DNA of 44,903 bases from Chromatiales bacterium. Its GTDB lineage: Bacteria > Pseudomonadota > Gammaproteobacteria > UBA6429. This document shows, piece by piece, positions 27,443 to 35,662 of the stretch; position 1 is the first letter of the stretch, and each line of letters begins with the position of its first letter. Made by a program: the position numbers and the translations under genes. Below the pieces are notes generated by a model. That model ran no database searches. It was not told the DNA's origin and worked only from the letters and a program-made list of their open reading frames with translations. The stretch is from assembly GCA_027076405.1 (NCBI GenBank), contig JALTJN010000399.1:1-44903 (forward strand), written 5' to 3'.

Positions 27443-27846
27443 TGTCTAAAAAAGACGCCATAAGCAACCTATTATTATCCGTCAACATGATGGTCACAAA
27501 ATTATCAGACAAAGAAATTAATATATTAGAATCAGGTGATTTTGAAATATCACTAAATATAAAAAAACCTATGAAACCAAAGAAAGATCTATCTTCATAT
27601 GCAGATGTTGATAGCACTGTTATTAAAAAAATATGTGCTGAACTAGAACAAGCAAACTCTAGAGAAGACGGGTTAAGCATATTAGAACGTCATTTAAAAA
27701 ACAAAAAAGAATTAGATTTATTCGCTAAATCTATTGATTTAGCTGTAATGAGAAGTGACAAAATCGATACTATCAAAAATAATATTGTAGATGTAACTGT
27801 AGGTGCGCGGCTTAGATCAGAAGCAATACAAGGGAAAAAAACATAA
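27442..27846 (+). CDS. Small helical partner of the ParA-like ATPase
   Basis: The 134-aa, lysine-rich protein uses a GTG start sharing one base with the ParA stop (TAGTG). No DNA-binding motif or ParB signature is seen. The C-terminal half (about 70-130) looks like a helical bundle. It is probably a dedicated regulator or adaptor of the ATPase. It is the last gene before the IS256-type insertion, which lies 22 bases downstream and does not break it. Confidence 0.65.
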   Translation: MSKKDAISNLLLSVNMMVTKLSDKEINILESGDFEISLNIKKPMKPKKDLSSYADVDSTVIKKICAELEQANSREDGLSILERHLKNKKELDLFAKSIDLAVMRSDKIDTIKNNIVDVTVGARLRSEAIQGKKT

Positions 27847-27860
27847 CCTCACCCTATCAC

Positions 27861-27868
27861 AAATAACT
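27861..27868. repeat. IS target-site duplication, left (AAATAACT)
   Basis: AAATAACT abuts the IS left end and recurs at 29163-29170 next to the right end. Eight base pairs is the usual length for IS256-family insertions. Confidence 0.9.
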
Positions 27869-29162
27869 GAGACTGTTCAAAATTCTGTGTCAGCATAGCC
27901 GGTTAAATATCGAGCACGTTATCTAACCGACCTTCAAAATACACCGACAACTGGGACAAAGTCAAATTCCAGTTATGGATGGGCATTGACCATTTTTTTG
28001 ATGCATTTTGAGTCCCTACATAAAGCAGCTTGAGCAAACTATTTTCGTTTGGAAAAGCGCCTTTCGTTTTTGTTAATTTGCGGAACTGGCGGTGAACAGA
28101 TTCGATAGCATTGGTTGTATAAATCACCCGCCTAATGTCTTCTGGGTATTTAAAAAATACGGATAAATTTTCCCAGTTATTCCGCCATGATTTAATGACT
28201 ATGGGGTATTTATCACCCCAGCGATTTTCAAGCTCATCCAGCTCCATTTCAGCCGCTTCTTTACTAACGGCTTTATACACAGGTTTTAAATCGGCCATAA
28301 ATGCTTTTTGATGTTTTGAGGCAACGTACTTTAATGAGTTACGAATTTGATGTATCACACAGAGTTGAACTTCTGTCTCAGGATAAATCGTATTAATCGC
28401 TTCAGGGAAGCCTTTTAAACCATCAACACAGGCAATTAAAATATCATCCAGTCCACGATTATTTAAATCAGTGAGAACGGATAACCAAAAATTTGCGCCT
28501 TCACTTTCTGATAAATATAAACCGAGTATTTCTTTTTTGCCTTCTAGATTTAGCGCTAAAACGGTATAGACCGCCTTGCTTCCATAACGCCCATTTTCTT
28601 TTACTTTGTAGTGAATTGCATCTAGCCAAATAAAAGGATAGAAGCTATCTAATGGGCGCTGTTGCCATTGCTTTAGTTCGGGAATAAGCTTGTCTGTAAT
28701 GCTGCTAATCGTCGCATTGGAGATGCTTATGCCGTACATGTCAGCAATGTGTGACGACATATCAGCGTAGCTCATGCCCAGTCCAAACATGGCAATAAGT
28801 TTACGTTCAATTTCATCAGTTAAATGTGTTTGGTGCTTTTTAACCAATTGTGGCTCGAATGAGCCTGATCGATCCCGTGGAGTTTGAAGTTCAAAATTAC
28901 CGCTGGGTGATTTAATGGTTTTAGTGGTAAAACCGTTTTTACGATTGGGGGTTTCAGTTTCCTCAAGGTGAGTATCAAGCTCTGCTTTTAAGGCCGCTTC
29001 AGTCAGCTGCTTAATCAACGGCGTGAGTATACCGTCCTTTCCTGTGAGATCCTGGCCATTTTGTAAAGCAGCCAACGCTTTGTTAAAATCAAATTCTTCA
29101 GACATGTATCATTCCTCTTACTTTCTATTGTAATGAAATGACACAGAATTTCTAACACTCCC
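27869..29162 (-). mobile_element. IS256-family insertion sequence (1294 bp)
   Basis: The two ends form a 24-bp inverted repeat with four mismatches: the left end begins GAGACTGTTC, the right end in reverse begins GGGAGTGTTA, and both continue AAATTCTGTGTCA. Exact 8-bp AAATAACT duplications flank it. One intact transposase gene fills it. Intact ends, duplications and gene point to a recent insertion. Confidence 0.93.
27903..29105 (-). CDS. IS256-family (mutator-type) transposase
   Basis: The 400-aa protein has the catalytic DDE triad in family context: Asp in FIWLDAIHYKV, Asp in ILIACVDGLKGFPEAI, and Glu in YTTNAIESVHRQFRK. CVIHQIRNSLKYV is also typical. Length matches full-length IS256 transposases, and the frame is unbroken. 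It cuts and moves its own element only and plays no part in the Tn7-like transposition. Confidence 0.96.
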   Translation of the reverse strand: MSEEFDFNKALAALQNGQDLTGKDGILTPLIKQLTEAALKAELDTHLEETETPNRKNGFTTKTIKSPSGNFELQTPRDRSGSFEPQLVKKHQTHLTDEIERKLIAMFGLGMSYADMSSHIADMYGISISNATISSITDKLIPELKQWQQRPLDSFYPFIWLDAIHYKVKENGRYGSKAVYTVLALNLEGKKEILGLYLSESEGANFWLSVLTDLNNRGLDDILIACVDGLKGFPEAINTIYPETEVQLCVIHQIRNSLKYVASKHQKAFMADLKPVYKAVSKEAAEMELDELENRWGDKYPIVIKSWRNNWENLSVFFKYPEDIRRVIYTTNAIESVHRQFRKLTKTKGAFPNENSLLKLLYVGTQNASKKWSMPIHNWNLTLSQLSVYFEGRLDNVLDI

Positions 29163-29170
29163 AAATAACT
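29163..29170. repeat. IS target-site duplication, right (AAATAACT)
   Basis: Second copy of the 8-bp duplication created by the IS256-family insertion. Confidence 0.9.
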
Positions 29171-29329
29171 TCGTCTTAACCATCATCAAAATACACCATT
29201 TACCTGATAACTCAATAAAGAACTATAGATTAATCTATTTGTACTTTAAAAACACCTGCATTAACATACATTATATGGAATAACGATAAGTTTATGCACA
29301 AAAGATTAATATCTTTATAGTAATTACTT

Positions 29330-32300
29330 TTATGATAACCTCAATAAGTTTGCTGCTTCTTGAAAAACACCAATACCTGACCAAACAGCATGATTTCCCA
29401 CAATGTATAAACGCTGTTTAGCTCGAGTAACAGCAACATTAAGTATATTAGGTGTGCCTCCAGCCCATACTCGTGCGCCATTAAGTTCCTTCAACGACGC
29501 ACCCAATACAAAAAATACCGCTTCAGCTTCTTTCCCCTGAAACGTATGAACAGTACCGACATGACTTGAAATCCATACCCACATTAATTGATAATAATTT
29601 TTACGATCTACACTTTTGAAATAATTAATTATAATTTCATTTTTCGATATGAGTTGTCTTAACTCATTTGAAATCATTTTAAATGGCGTAATAATATACA
29701 AATCTGGCAGTTCGTTAGTTTGCGTTATATAAGTAGTCAGACCTTTAAGTACTTTCATGCCTTCAGTCGGGGACCATTTTTCATTACAACGCCCATCATC
29801 TTTTATGTCTATCCACCTCGACTCACCTAAGACACTACCAATAGCGCTATGTTTCGGCTTCACGGCCTGAATCATCTCACCACCATAAGCTATGTTATTC
29901 GCTATATTAAACATAATATCTTCACATCGCCGATGTACATTTAAAGGCATACCAATCCAAATATCACCAGATGAACCGAACGTTTCACATCCTATCCAAC
30001 TACATTGATCAGCAAAGTACTGTGCCGACTTGTTAGGTGCCGCATAAAGGTCAGCATCTAAATTATAATGTTGAAACACAGCCTTTAATAAGCCTTTAGG
30101 TGATGAGGTTACAGGTGGTATTTGTAAGGGATCACCCATTACTATTGTTCTTTTCGAACGATATATAGCCCCAACCGCCTGTTGTGGTAACGCCTGACCC
30201 GCTTCATCAATCAAGAGCCAGCCAATTGCTTCTCGTGGCAATTCATCAAGCAACCGAGTGACAGATGCAAATGTAGTTGATATAACCGGCACCACCATGA
30301 ACATTGTCGCCCAAAGATCGGCTATGACAGACTCTTCTTTACCATCAAGACTTTTACCTTTTAGTAATTCCATCATTGATGATAAATGATACTTAATGGG
30401 TTCAGCCGCAGCTTCAATAAATGCTTTATGGACTGCCCAGCTAGATTCAAATATCTGATCTCTTAACGCTTGTATAGCACCTCCACTCCAGGGTAAACTT
30501 TTTTGTAAGTCATCATTTTCTTTATCCCAATATGCTTGATCTGCAAACGTATCCCCGACTATATCTCTTGCTAATGAAATTTGACTCGTTAACTCATCTA
30601 GTTTTCTCTGACTCTTAACGACTAATGCAGTCATTGATTCATGCTGCGAATTAAGTTGTAATATGTTTTTTTTGATATCTGATATAGGTACTTTGATGGC
30701 TTTGATCTCAGATTTATAATGCTTAACTTCAACTTTTATTTCGTCTAGTGCATCTAACCAATCCTGTAAAACATCTGTACGTTTGAACCAGGCAATAATT
30801 CGTGACAGAAGGTCTGGTTTTGCTAAGCTGTGAATTTTTCTGTCTTCCAGTAACTCATCATTCTTTTTGTTTAAACTAGTTAATTCAGTTTGCAAATAAG
30901 TATCTTTATCTCGTTCGTTAGCAAGATCTTTATCAATCTTTTCTACTTGCTCCTTAAACTTGATAAGGTTGCATTCCTCAACTGATAGTATCGGTAGTGC
31001 TTCATAGCCCATTTGCACCTGACTTATCAGATCTTCGAGCCCTTTCTTTAAATCGAGAAATTTTTTCTTTTCTCGCTTCCAATTATTAATGGCCATTTCT
31101 TTAGATAAAGGTGGCTTTTCTTCTTGTACAACCTTAACAGGATCACCCGTTATACTATTTAATTTAGCTCTACGTTTTATAATGCTTTCAAGGATGCTGC
31201 GGAAACCATATTCATCATTAAACCAGAACGATGAAACAAAATCATTTCGGTTTCTTGAATTCCCCAATACTGCGGCCGATAGACCCCAGCTGTGTGAACC
31301 AAATGATTCATCCTTTTTCTTACCCGAGGCAATCGCATCAGCCACTGTTTTATAATATGTTAAATTAGGCTCAAATTGATCACATACCGCCTTAAGCTCT
31401 GGCAACTCCAAGCTAATATTTTCAACCGCTTTATTATTTGCCGATGCAACTACGATTTCAAATCCGTGTAGACGGTGATCCAGGTGGCTCAGCTCAACTT
31501 CATAATTACCTATTGATGCTTTCACCATTTTTTTAAAAGCATGGTTAGGATCATTAAACTCGGTCATAACACAGGCGCGCTGAAAGACCACCTCTGCGAC
31601 CACGTCGCGTAATAGAGTGGTTTTACCCGTGCCAGGCGGCCCATTAACACCTATAACACCACCATCACTAAGATCATCTATTGCATGATTAACAGTCGCT
31701 TGCTGCATTAATGAAAGCGGATGTCTATCTCGGCCTACCCAACGAGATAAAGGGGTGCGACAGGGCTGCAATAATTGTTTAAGAAGGTCTTTATTTTTCT
31801 CAGCGCGTATATCGACTGCATCATATTTACGCAGTGATAATAAATAGCGTTTTAGTCCCTCTCCAATATTATTTTTTTTAACTCTATTAATTACCATGTC
31901 CAAATCGGAAATAAAAAAGCTATTTAAAAATTCAGGAGTCGGTGTATCGGGTTGCTTTGACTTTGATGGCACCCTGATGACAGTAAATGCTTCTTCAATA
32001 AACTGATTAGGTAATTTAATTTCAGAGATGTATCGATCGCACATCTTAACTAATAGTTCTCGTGTAATAGGGATTTCATTACCTTCATTATCATGCGCTT
32101 CGGCTTGTACATTAATTGAGTTTTGATTAGGCTTCTCTATTGATGGGAAATCACTTAGATGATCTAACTCATCATTTAATACCTTTCCAGCACCCCAAAC
32201 AAAACTCGAAATATGTGTTGCATCATCAATTAAAAAACCGCCTTCATTTAACACCAACACAATTGAACAACATTGGCCTTGTTGGTTTTCTTTATCTTCA

Positions 32301-32863
32301 AAACCTGTCGAAGGAAATTTATCCCTTAGTGAGTCACTCAGGCTTGCTATATCAATAAGGCCAATACAAACAAACCAGAATAAATTCTGTTCATTTTTAT
32401 CTGCTTTTCTATTCCATTTAGGGTTATTCCAAGGTTCAATTACTTGGGCATCTCGAATAACCTCTCTATCAAATGGCTTGAGTTCATTCTTTTTAGGTAT
32501 AGATTGAGGGGTAAGCACTTCCTGCACTAACCATGCATTTAATAATTGGTCAGTAAATTTTTTATCATCATTATTCAGCTGAGAAGTAGAGATTTCAGAA
32601 TTGTACTTCCATTTTTCAAAGTCAGTTTTTTGAAGTGGGGTGGCTCGTTGTTTATTAGAGGTTTTAGGGCTGATTAACGTATCTGTGGATTCCGTAGTTT
32701 TTTGTTCCATATGCTTAATTTCTGATCTTATAGCTCCTTCAGTTCGTTCCATCATTTCAGCTATCTTCCTGACTGCCATTTTATTCTTAATATGTCCACG
32801 TAATTGGTCACGCTGACACTCATCCCATCGCTGACCGGCATTTTTTGGTTGTTTTTTGTTCAT
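29330..32863 (-). CDS. Large SF1 (Upf1/AAA_11-AAA_12 type) helicase
   Basis: The 1177-aa protein begins with a Myb/SANT-like helix-turn-helix (RWDECQRDQLRGHI, then AEMMERTEGAIRSEI, residues 12-49). An uncharacterised region follows, and then a superfamily-1 helicase: Walker A GPPGTGKTT (408-416), a long coiled-coil insertion (about 600-760), Walker B LLIDEAGQALPQQ, motif III GDPLQIPP, and motifs V/VI TFQGKEAEAVFF and VAVTRAKQRLYIVG near the end. Such helicases unwind nucleic acid and are frequent in anti-phage islands. No nuclease (PLD, HNH) domain is visible at the C-terminus. It is a single-gene unit with no tightly linked partner. Confidence 0.88.
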   Translation of the reverse strand: MNKKQPKNAGQRWDECQRDQLRGHIKNKMAVRKIAEMMERTEGAIRSEIKHMEQKTTESTDTLISPKTSNKQRATPLQKTDFEKWKYNSEISTSQLNNDDKKFTDQLLNAWLVQEVLTPQSIPKKNELKPFDREVIRDAQVIEPWNNPKWNRKADKNEQNLFWFVCIGLIDIASLSDSLRDKFPSTGFEDKENQQGQCCSIVLVLNEGGFLIDDATHISSFVWGAGKVLNDELDHLSDFPSIEKPNQNSINVQAEAHDNEGNEIPITRELLVKMCDRYISEIKLPNQFIEEAFTVIRVPSKSKQPDTPTPEFLNSFFISDLDMVINRVKKNNIGEGLKRYLLSLRKYDAVDIRAEKNKDLLKQLLQPCRTPLSRWVGRDRHPLSLMQQATVNHAIDDLSDGGVIGVNGPPGTGKTTLLRDVVAEVVFQRACVMTEFNDPNHAFKKMVKASIGNYEVELSHLDHRLHGFEIVVASANNKAVENISLELPELKAVCDQFEPNLTYYKTVADAIASGKKKDESFGSHSWGLSAAVLGNSRNRNDFVSSFWFNDEYGFRSILESIIKRRAKLNSITGDPVKVVQEEKPPLSKEMAINNWKREKKKFLDLKKGLEDLISQVQMGYEALPILSVEECNLIKFKEQVEKIDKDLANERDKDTYLQTELTSLNKKNDELLEDRKIHSLAKPDLLSRIIAWFKRTDVLQDWLDALDEIKVEVKHYKSEIKAIKVPISDIKKNILQLNSQHESMTALVVKSQRKLDELTSQISLARDIVGDTFADQAYWDKENDDLQKSLPWSGGAIQALRDQIFESSWAVHKAFIEAAAEPIKYHLSSMMELLKGKSLDGKEESVIADLWATMFMVVPVISTTFASVTRLLDELPREAIGWLLIDEAGQALPQQAVGAIYRSKRTIVMGDPLQIPPVTSSPKGLLKAVFQHYNLDADLYAAPNKSAQYFADQCSWIGCETFGSSGDIWIGMPLNVHRRCEDIMFNIANNIAYGGEMIQAVKPKHSAIGSVLGESRWIDIKDDGRCNEKWSPTEGMKVLKGLTTYITQTNELPDLYIITPFKMISNELRQLISKNEIIINYFKSVDRKNYYQLMWVWISSHVGTVHTFQGKEAEAVFFVLGASLKELNGARVWAGGTPNILNVAVTRAKQRLYIVGNHAVWSGIGVFQEAANLLRLS

Positions 32864-33278
32864 TTCAATTTGGCTTTAATAGCAATCCATTATAGTAAAT
32901 AAATTAATAAAACTTATACAAACCGTATAAGTCAATAACATAAATAACCATTAACTCATTGATTTAACTGCTTATAATATTAAGCATCATTAGAATTCCA
33001 TCTTACTTAAGATCTTTTATGGCTATATTTTATTTAGTTTAAAATACATAGTGATTAGGGACAATATTTAATGAGACTTACCCCATCAATTATCCGTATC
33101 AAAAAACGGAGCCCTATTCAGCCACTAAGGTTTGCCTAACAATGAATAATGGCGTAATTAACATCCATGTCACCATAATAATTGATATCAATGCATGCCT
33201 ATTCCAAAACCTGAAGCAAAACTTAGATAGCATAGTAACAAATTATTGCACTACGTCTCGTACTCTCGCTATAAATCT

Positions 33279-33311
33279 GCTATCTAATCTGTAAACTCAG
33301 ATAGCTTTTTT
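33279..33311 (+). terminator. Intrinsic terminator without an assigned gene
   Basis: GCTATCT (33279-33285) and AGATAGC (33299-33305) form a 7-bp stem with a 13-base loop, followed by six T. It faces the plus strand, yet the nearest upstream gene is transcribed the other way. It may end a small plus-strand RNA starting within 32900-33200. Confidence 0.6.
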
Positions 33312-33485
33312 GTTTTATCCAGAAATAATATTACGTAGTAAGTACCACGTCAGATAGAATTGAAGCTATCTCAATGGATGCAAGCTTACTTGCCATTCAG
33401 ATCACTCACTTTATAGCTTACCCAGACATGAATCAAAGTGACTTACAATATTAATCTTATTTAATTAAATGAATATGCGTTTCAC

Positions 33486-33505
33486 TACATTACATTACAT
33501 TACAT
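33486..33505. repeat. (TACAT)4 microsatellite
   Basis: Four exact TACAT units in non-coding DNA, 83 bp beyond the end of the metallophosphoesterase gene. Confidence 0.85.
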
Positions 33506-33587
33506 TGGCACAATTGCCACACTATGCTTATTTGCCATGAAGCATTTTCTGGATGAAATTATCCTGAAGGCATGATAATTTATTTAC

Positions 33588-34394
33588 TCAAATATCTAGA
33601 CAAAAATTAGGTATAAAGCCTGTAATGTTTTCACCCGGATACCCAGCCTGATTAGATACAATGCGTGTATCGCTTACTATCGCATCTAAGTTTGAATGCG
33701 TGTGTCCATAAACCCACACATCAATTGAGTAGTCATTAAATATTTGTGATAAATCAGAATGAAACCCTGTGCTCATTGGGCTGACGTTAAATGATTTATT
33801 CTGACATATCATATGTGGTCCATGATGCGTCACAACAATGGTATTACCATCAAAAGACTCTTCAAGCTTATGGATAATAAATTTCAAATCTTTTTCGTGT
33901 AGCAACAAGGCATCATCAGGGGTAAAGCGCTGTTTTTTACCATTATTATTAATTGAGATAACGCTATGATCATTTAATGCATTGCCAACATAATGCATAT
34001 TGTCTGACTGTGAGATTGCAGGATACGCATTATAATCTGTCCATAAGGTTCCACCAATGATACGCACATTATCAAAGATAATTTCACCCGGATTTAAAAA
34101 AGTCACATTTGTGTTTTGTGTAAGCTCTATTATTTTCTTATTTATATCGTGTATTTCATATGAGTAATACTCATGATTCCCCGTGATATAGATAATCGGT
34201 TTGTCCAGGCGCTCTGATTCTCTAATCGCCCATTCAATGCCGTTTGTTCCCACATCAATATCACCGGCAAGAATAATCAAATCTGCGTCAGTAACTGGAA
34301 TTTCAGCTTTCCAGATATGCTCAGGATTGGCGGGTCTTCCGTGTAAAAACTCATTATGTAAATCGCTTAGTATCTGTATTTTCATATATTTCAT
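33588..34394 (-). CDS. Calcineurin-like metallophosphoesterase (short paralogue)
   Basis: All five metal-binding motifs of the family are present: SDLH (Asp and His), LAGDID, TGNHEYYS, VTHHGPH and YGHTHSN. The product hydrolyses a phosphoester of unknown type in the cytoplasm. I choose the ATG at 34392-34394 over a TTG six codons upstream. The paralogue at 35663-37084 begins MKIQLLSD at the equivalent of the next ATG, 34383-34385, which is also possible. It is closely similar to that paralogue over about 230 residues but lacks its C-terminal extension. The gene follows the 318-aa unknown gene with a 62-base gap. Confidence 0.87.
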   Translation of the reverse strand: MKYMKIQILSDLHNEFLHGRPANPEHIWKAEIPVTDADLIILAGDIDVGTNGIEWAIRESERLDKPIIYITGNHEYYSYEIHDINKKIIELTQNTNVTFLNPGEIIFDNVRIIGGTLWTDYNAYPAISQSDNMHYVGNALNDHSVISINNNGKKQRFTPDDALLLHEKDLKFIIHKLEESFDGNTIVVTHHGPHMICQNKSFNVSPMSTGFHSDLSQIFNDYSIDVWVYGHTHSNLDAIVSDTRIVSNQAGYPGENITGFIPNFCLDI

Positions 34395-34456
34395 GCCTGT
34401 GTTTTTTCTCAAAACTTTTTACTGATTCAGATAAACTTAATTTACTATTCCATTAT

Positions 34457-35413
34457 TTAACTGCTTATAATTTCTTTATACTGAGCATCTAAAAAGGCTT
34501 TTATCTTTTCTTTCTCAACATCGATTTTTTTATAAAGCAATTCGTTATCCTGAATTATTTTTGTTCGACAATCTTTCATAAACGTTTTAAAGCGTATTTT
34601 TTTTAGTACATTTTTGTCTGTAAAAGCAAAGTAATGCAATGGGTAACCCGGAGTGCTTTTATTAATGATATAAACGCCATTTTGGTTTTCACGCTCACCT
34701 GTATCTGATATCTCATGCTGCGTCTTATCTAAGTAACTGCGAGCCCTTTTTTCAAGCTCATAAAGTACGGACTCCTTTCCGTTAGCATTTGTTTTTAAGT
34801 CTAGTATGTAGTATTCGCCATCTTTTTTTTCATCATTCTCTCCCCTGTACATTTTATGGGGAACCAGCTGCTTGATATACTTTTGGCTAAACTCTTCCAC
34901 CTCACGGATGATATATTTCACCACCATATTTAGTGAGGCGTAGGTAAAGTGATCGTCTATTAATAAGCGCGCCCAACATAAATCCAATGTGCCTTGGTAC
35001 GGCCTTTCTAGACTATCTTCACCGTATGTAATCAGTCCTGCCTGAAACTTATAATCATCATAGTCATAATCATAAAGGGTTTCAAAATGAGTAATATCAA
35101 CGTCATTGGCAAAATGCTCATTTATGAAAATCAAATCTTCACCTATGCCCAGTAAGGGCATCAATAGTGTGTTGAGTTTTGTTGATTGCTCATTGCTTTG
35201 ATCTATGAAGATCTGATCCAGCTCGATTTGTGATGACACTTTTATGCCAAATAATTCCTCTTGAAGGTATATGATGACGGCATCCAGTTCATCTATTGGC
35301 ATTGCCTGCCGGTATTTCAATTGTTCTTTTTCATTCATTGAAAAATACAACGGGCAGACTTTCATTAGTGCGCGTGTCAGCAGTGGTGACATGTTGTTCG
35401 TTGTTTTATTCAT
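34457..35413 (-). CDS. Protein of unknown function (318 aa)
   Basis: The soluble, charged protein shows no family motif I recognise. Its middle has a very acidic/aromatic DYDYDDYKF segment (about 114-122) and its C-terminus is a Lys/Glu-rich helix. The segment GEYYILDLKTNANGKESVLYE (about 204-224) has a D-x-K appearance reminiscent of PD-(D/E)xK nucleases, but the flanking pattern is too weak to claim one. It lies between the two metallophosphoesterases and directly downstream of the small-RNA gene, on the same strand. Confidence 0.65.
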   Translation of the reverse strand: MNKTTNNMSPLLTRALMKVCPLYFSMNEKEQLKYRQAMPIDELDAVIIYLQEELFGIKVSSQIELDQIFIDQSNEQSTKLNTLLMPLLGIGEDLIFINEHFANDVDITHFETLYDYDYDDYKFQAGLITYGEDSLERPYQGTLDLCWARLLIDDHFTYASLNMVVKYIIREVEEFSQKYIKQLVPHKMYRGENDEKKDGEYYILDLKTNANGKESVLYELEKRARSYLDKTQHEISDTGERENQNGVYIINKSTPGYPLHYFAFTDKNVLKKIRFKTFMKDCRTKIIQDNELLYKKIDVEKEKIKAFLDAQYKEIISS

Positions 35414-35497
35414 ATTGGCTGTTTTCTAAAAGTTTGAGACAGATGTGGTGTGGATGCGATGCTGTGCATTGAACGAAGGAGTGACTTTTTCTTGCAC

Positions 35498-35621
35498 AAG
35501 AAAAAGCCTCCCGTGAGGAGGCTTTAGAATAATTCGGGGACTCTTGGTTATGCCAGTTCGCCTGGAACCCTGTTAGGGCGGTAAGTGAACACCGCTTACG
35601 CAGCCCCGTGTACATCCACTT
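35498..35621 (-). ncRNA. Candidate structured small RNA
   Basis: A promoter and a strong terminator define an RNA of about 124 bases with no protein-like frame. The body closes with CGGGG near the 5' end pairing to CCCCG, enclosing hairpins around GCGGU...ACCGC and CCAG-GCGAA-CUGG. The terminator is a perfect 9-bp stem (AAAGCCTCC 35503-35511 with GGAGGCTTT 35517-35525) plus a T-run on the minus strand. The closed multi-hairpin layout recalls phage C4-type antisense RNAs, but I cannot confirm the family. It begins just after the 473-aa metallophosphoesterase gene. Confidence 0.65.
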
Positions 35622-35627
35622 AGACAA

Positions 35628-35656
35628 AGTATAGTCCTTTTGTTTTAGCCTGTCGA
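35628..35656 (-). promoter_or_regulatory. Promoter of the small RNA
   Basis: On the minus strand, TCGACA (35651-35656) and TATACT (35628-35633) are 17 bases apart, a good sigma-70 promoter. Transcription would begin near 35621. It sits immediately after the stop codon of the upstream metallophosphoesterase gene. Confidence 0.65.
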
Positions 35657-35662
35657 TGAGTT

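Larger units (their letters stand above)
32864..33587. other. 724-bp non-coding stretch with repeated AGATAGC motifs
   Basis: I find no convincing gene. AGATAG/CTATCT words recur: AGATAGCA near 33226, the terminator stem at 33279-33305, and a hairpin AGATAG-N7-CTATCT around 33353-33371. A (TACAT)4 tract follows at 33486-33505. An untranslated RNA ending at the plus-strand terminator, or a decayed mobile sequence, could explain the pattern. Confidence 0.45.

Noticed and set aside
26507..27846. A plasmid partition locus
   Set aside because: There is a ParA-type ATPase, but no ParB-like protein, no parS-like repeats and no replication gene.
29330..32863. The helicase as a DndH-type restriction partner of dnd
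   Set aside because: DndH is a HerA/FtsK-type ATPase. This protein has SF1 motifs (Walker A GPPGTGKT, VAVTRAKQRLYIVG) and is separated from dnd by an IS.
34457..35413. PD-(D/E)xK nuclease in the 318-aa unknown protein
   Set aside because: A single ILDLKT segment suggests it, but the required upstream acidic residue and fold pattern cannot be placed with confidence.
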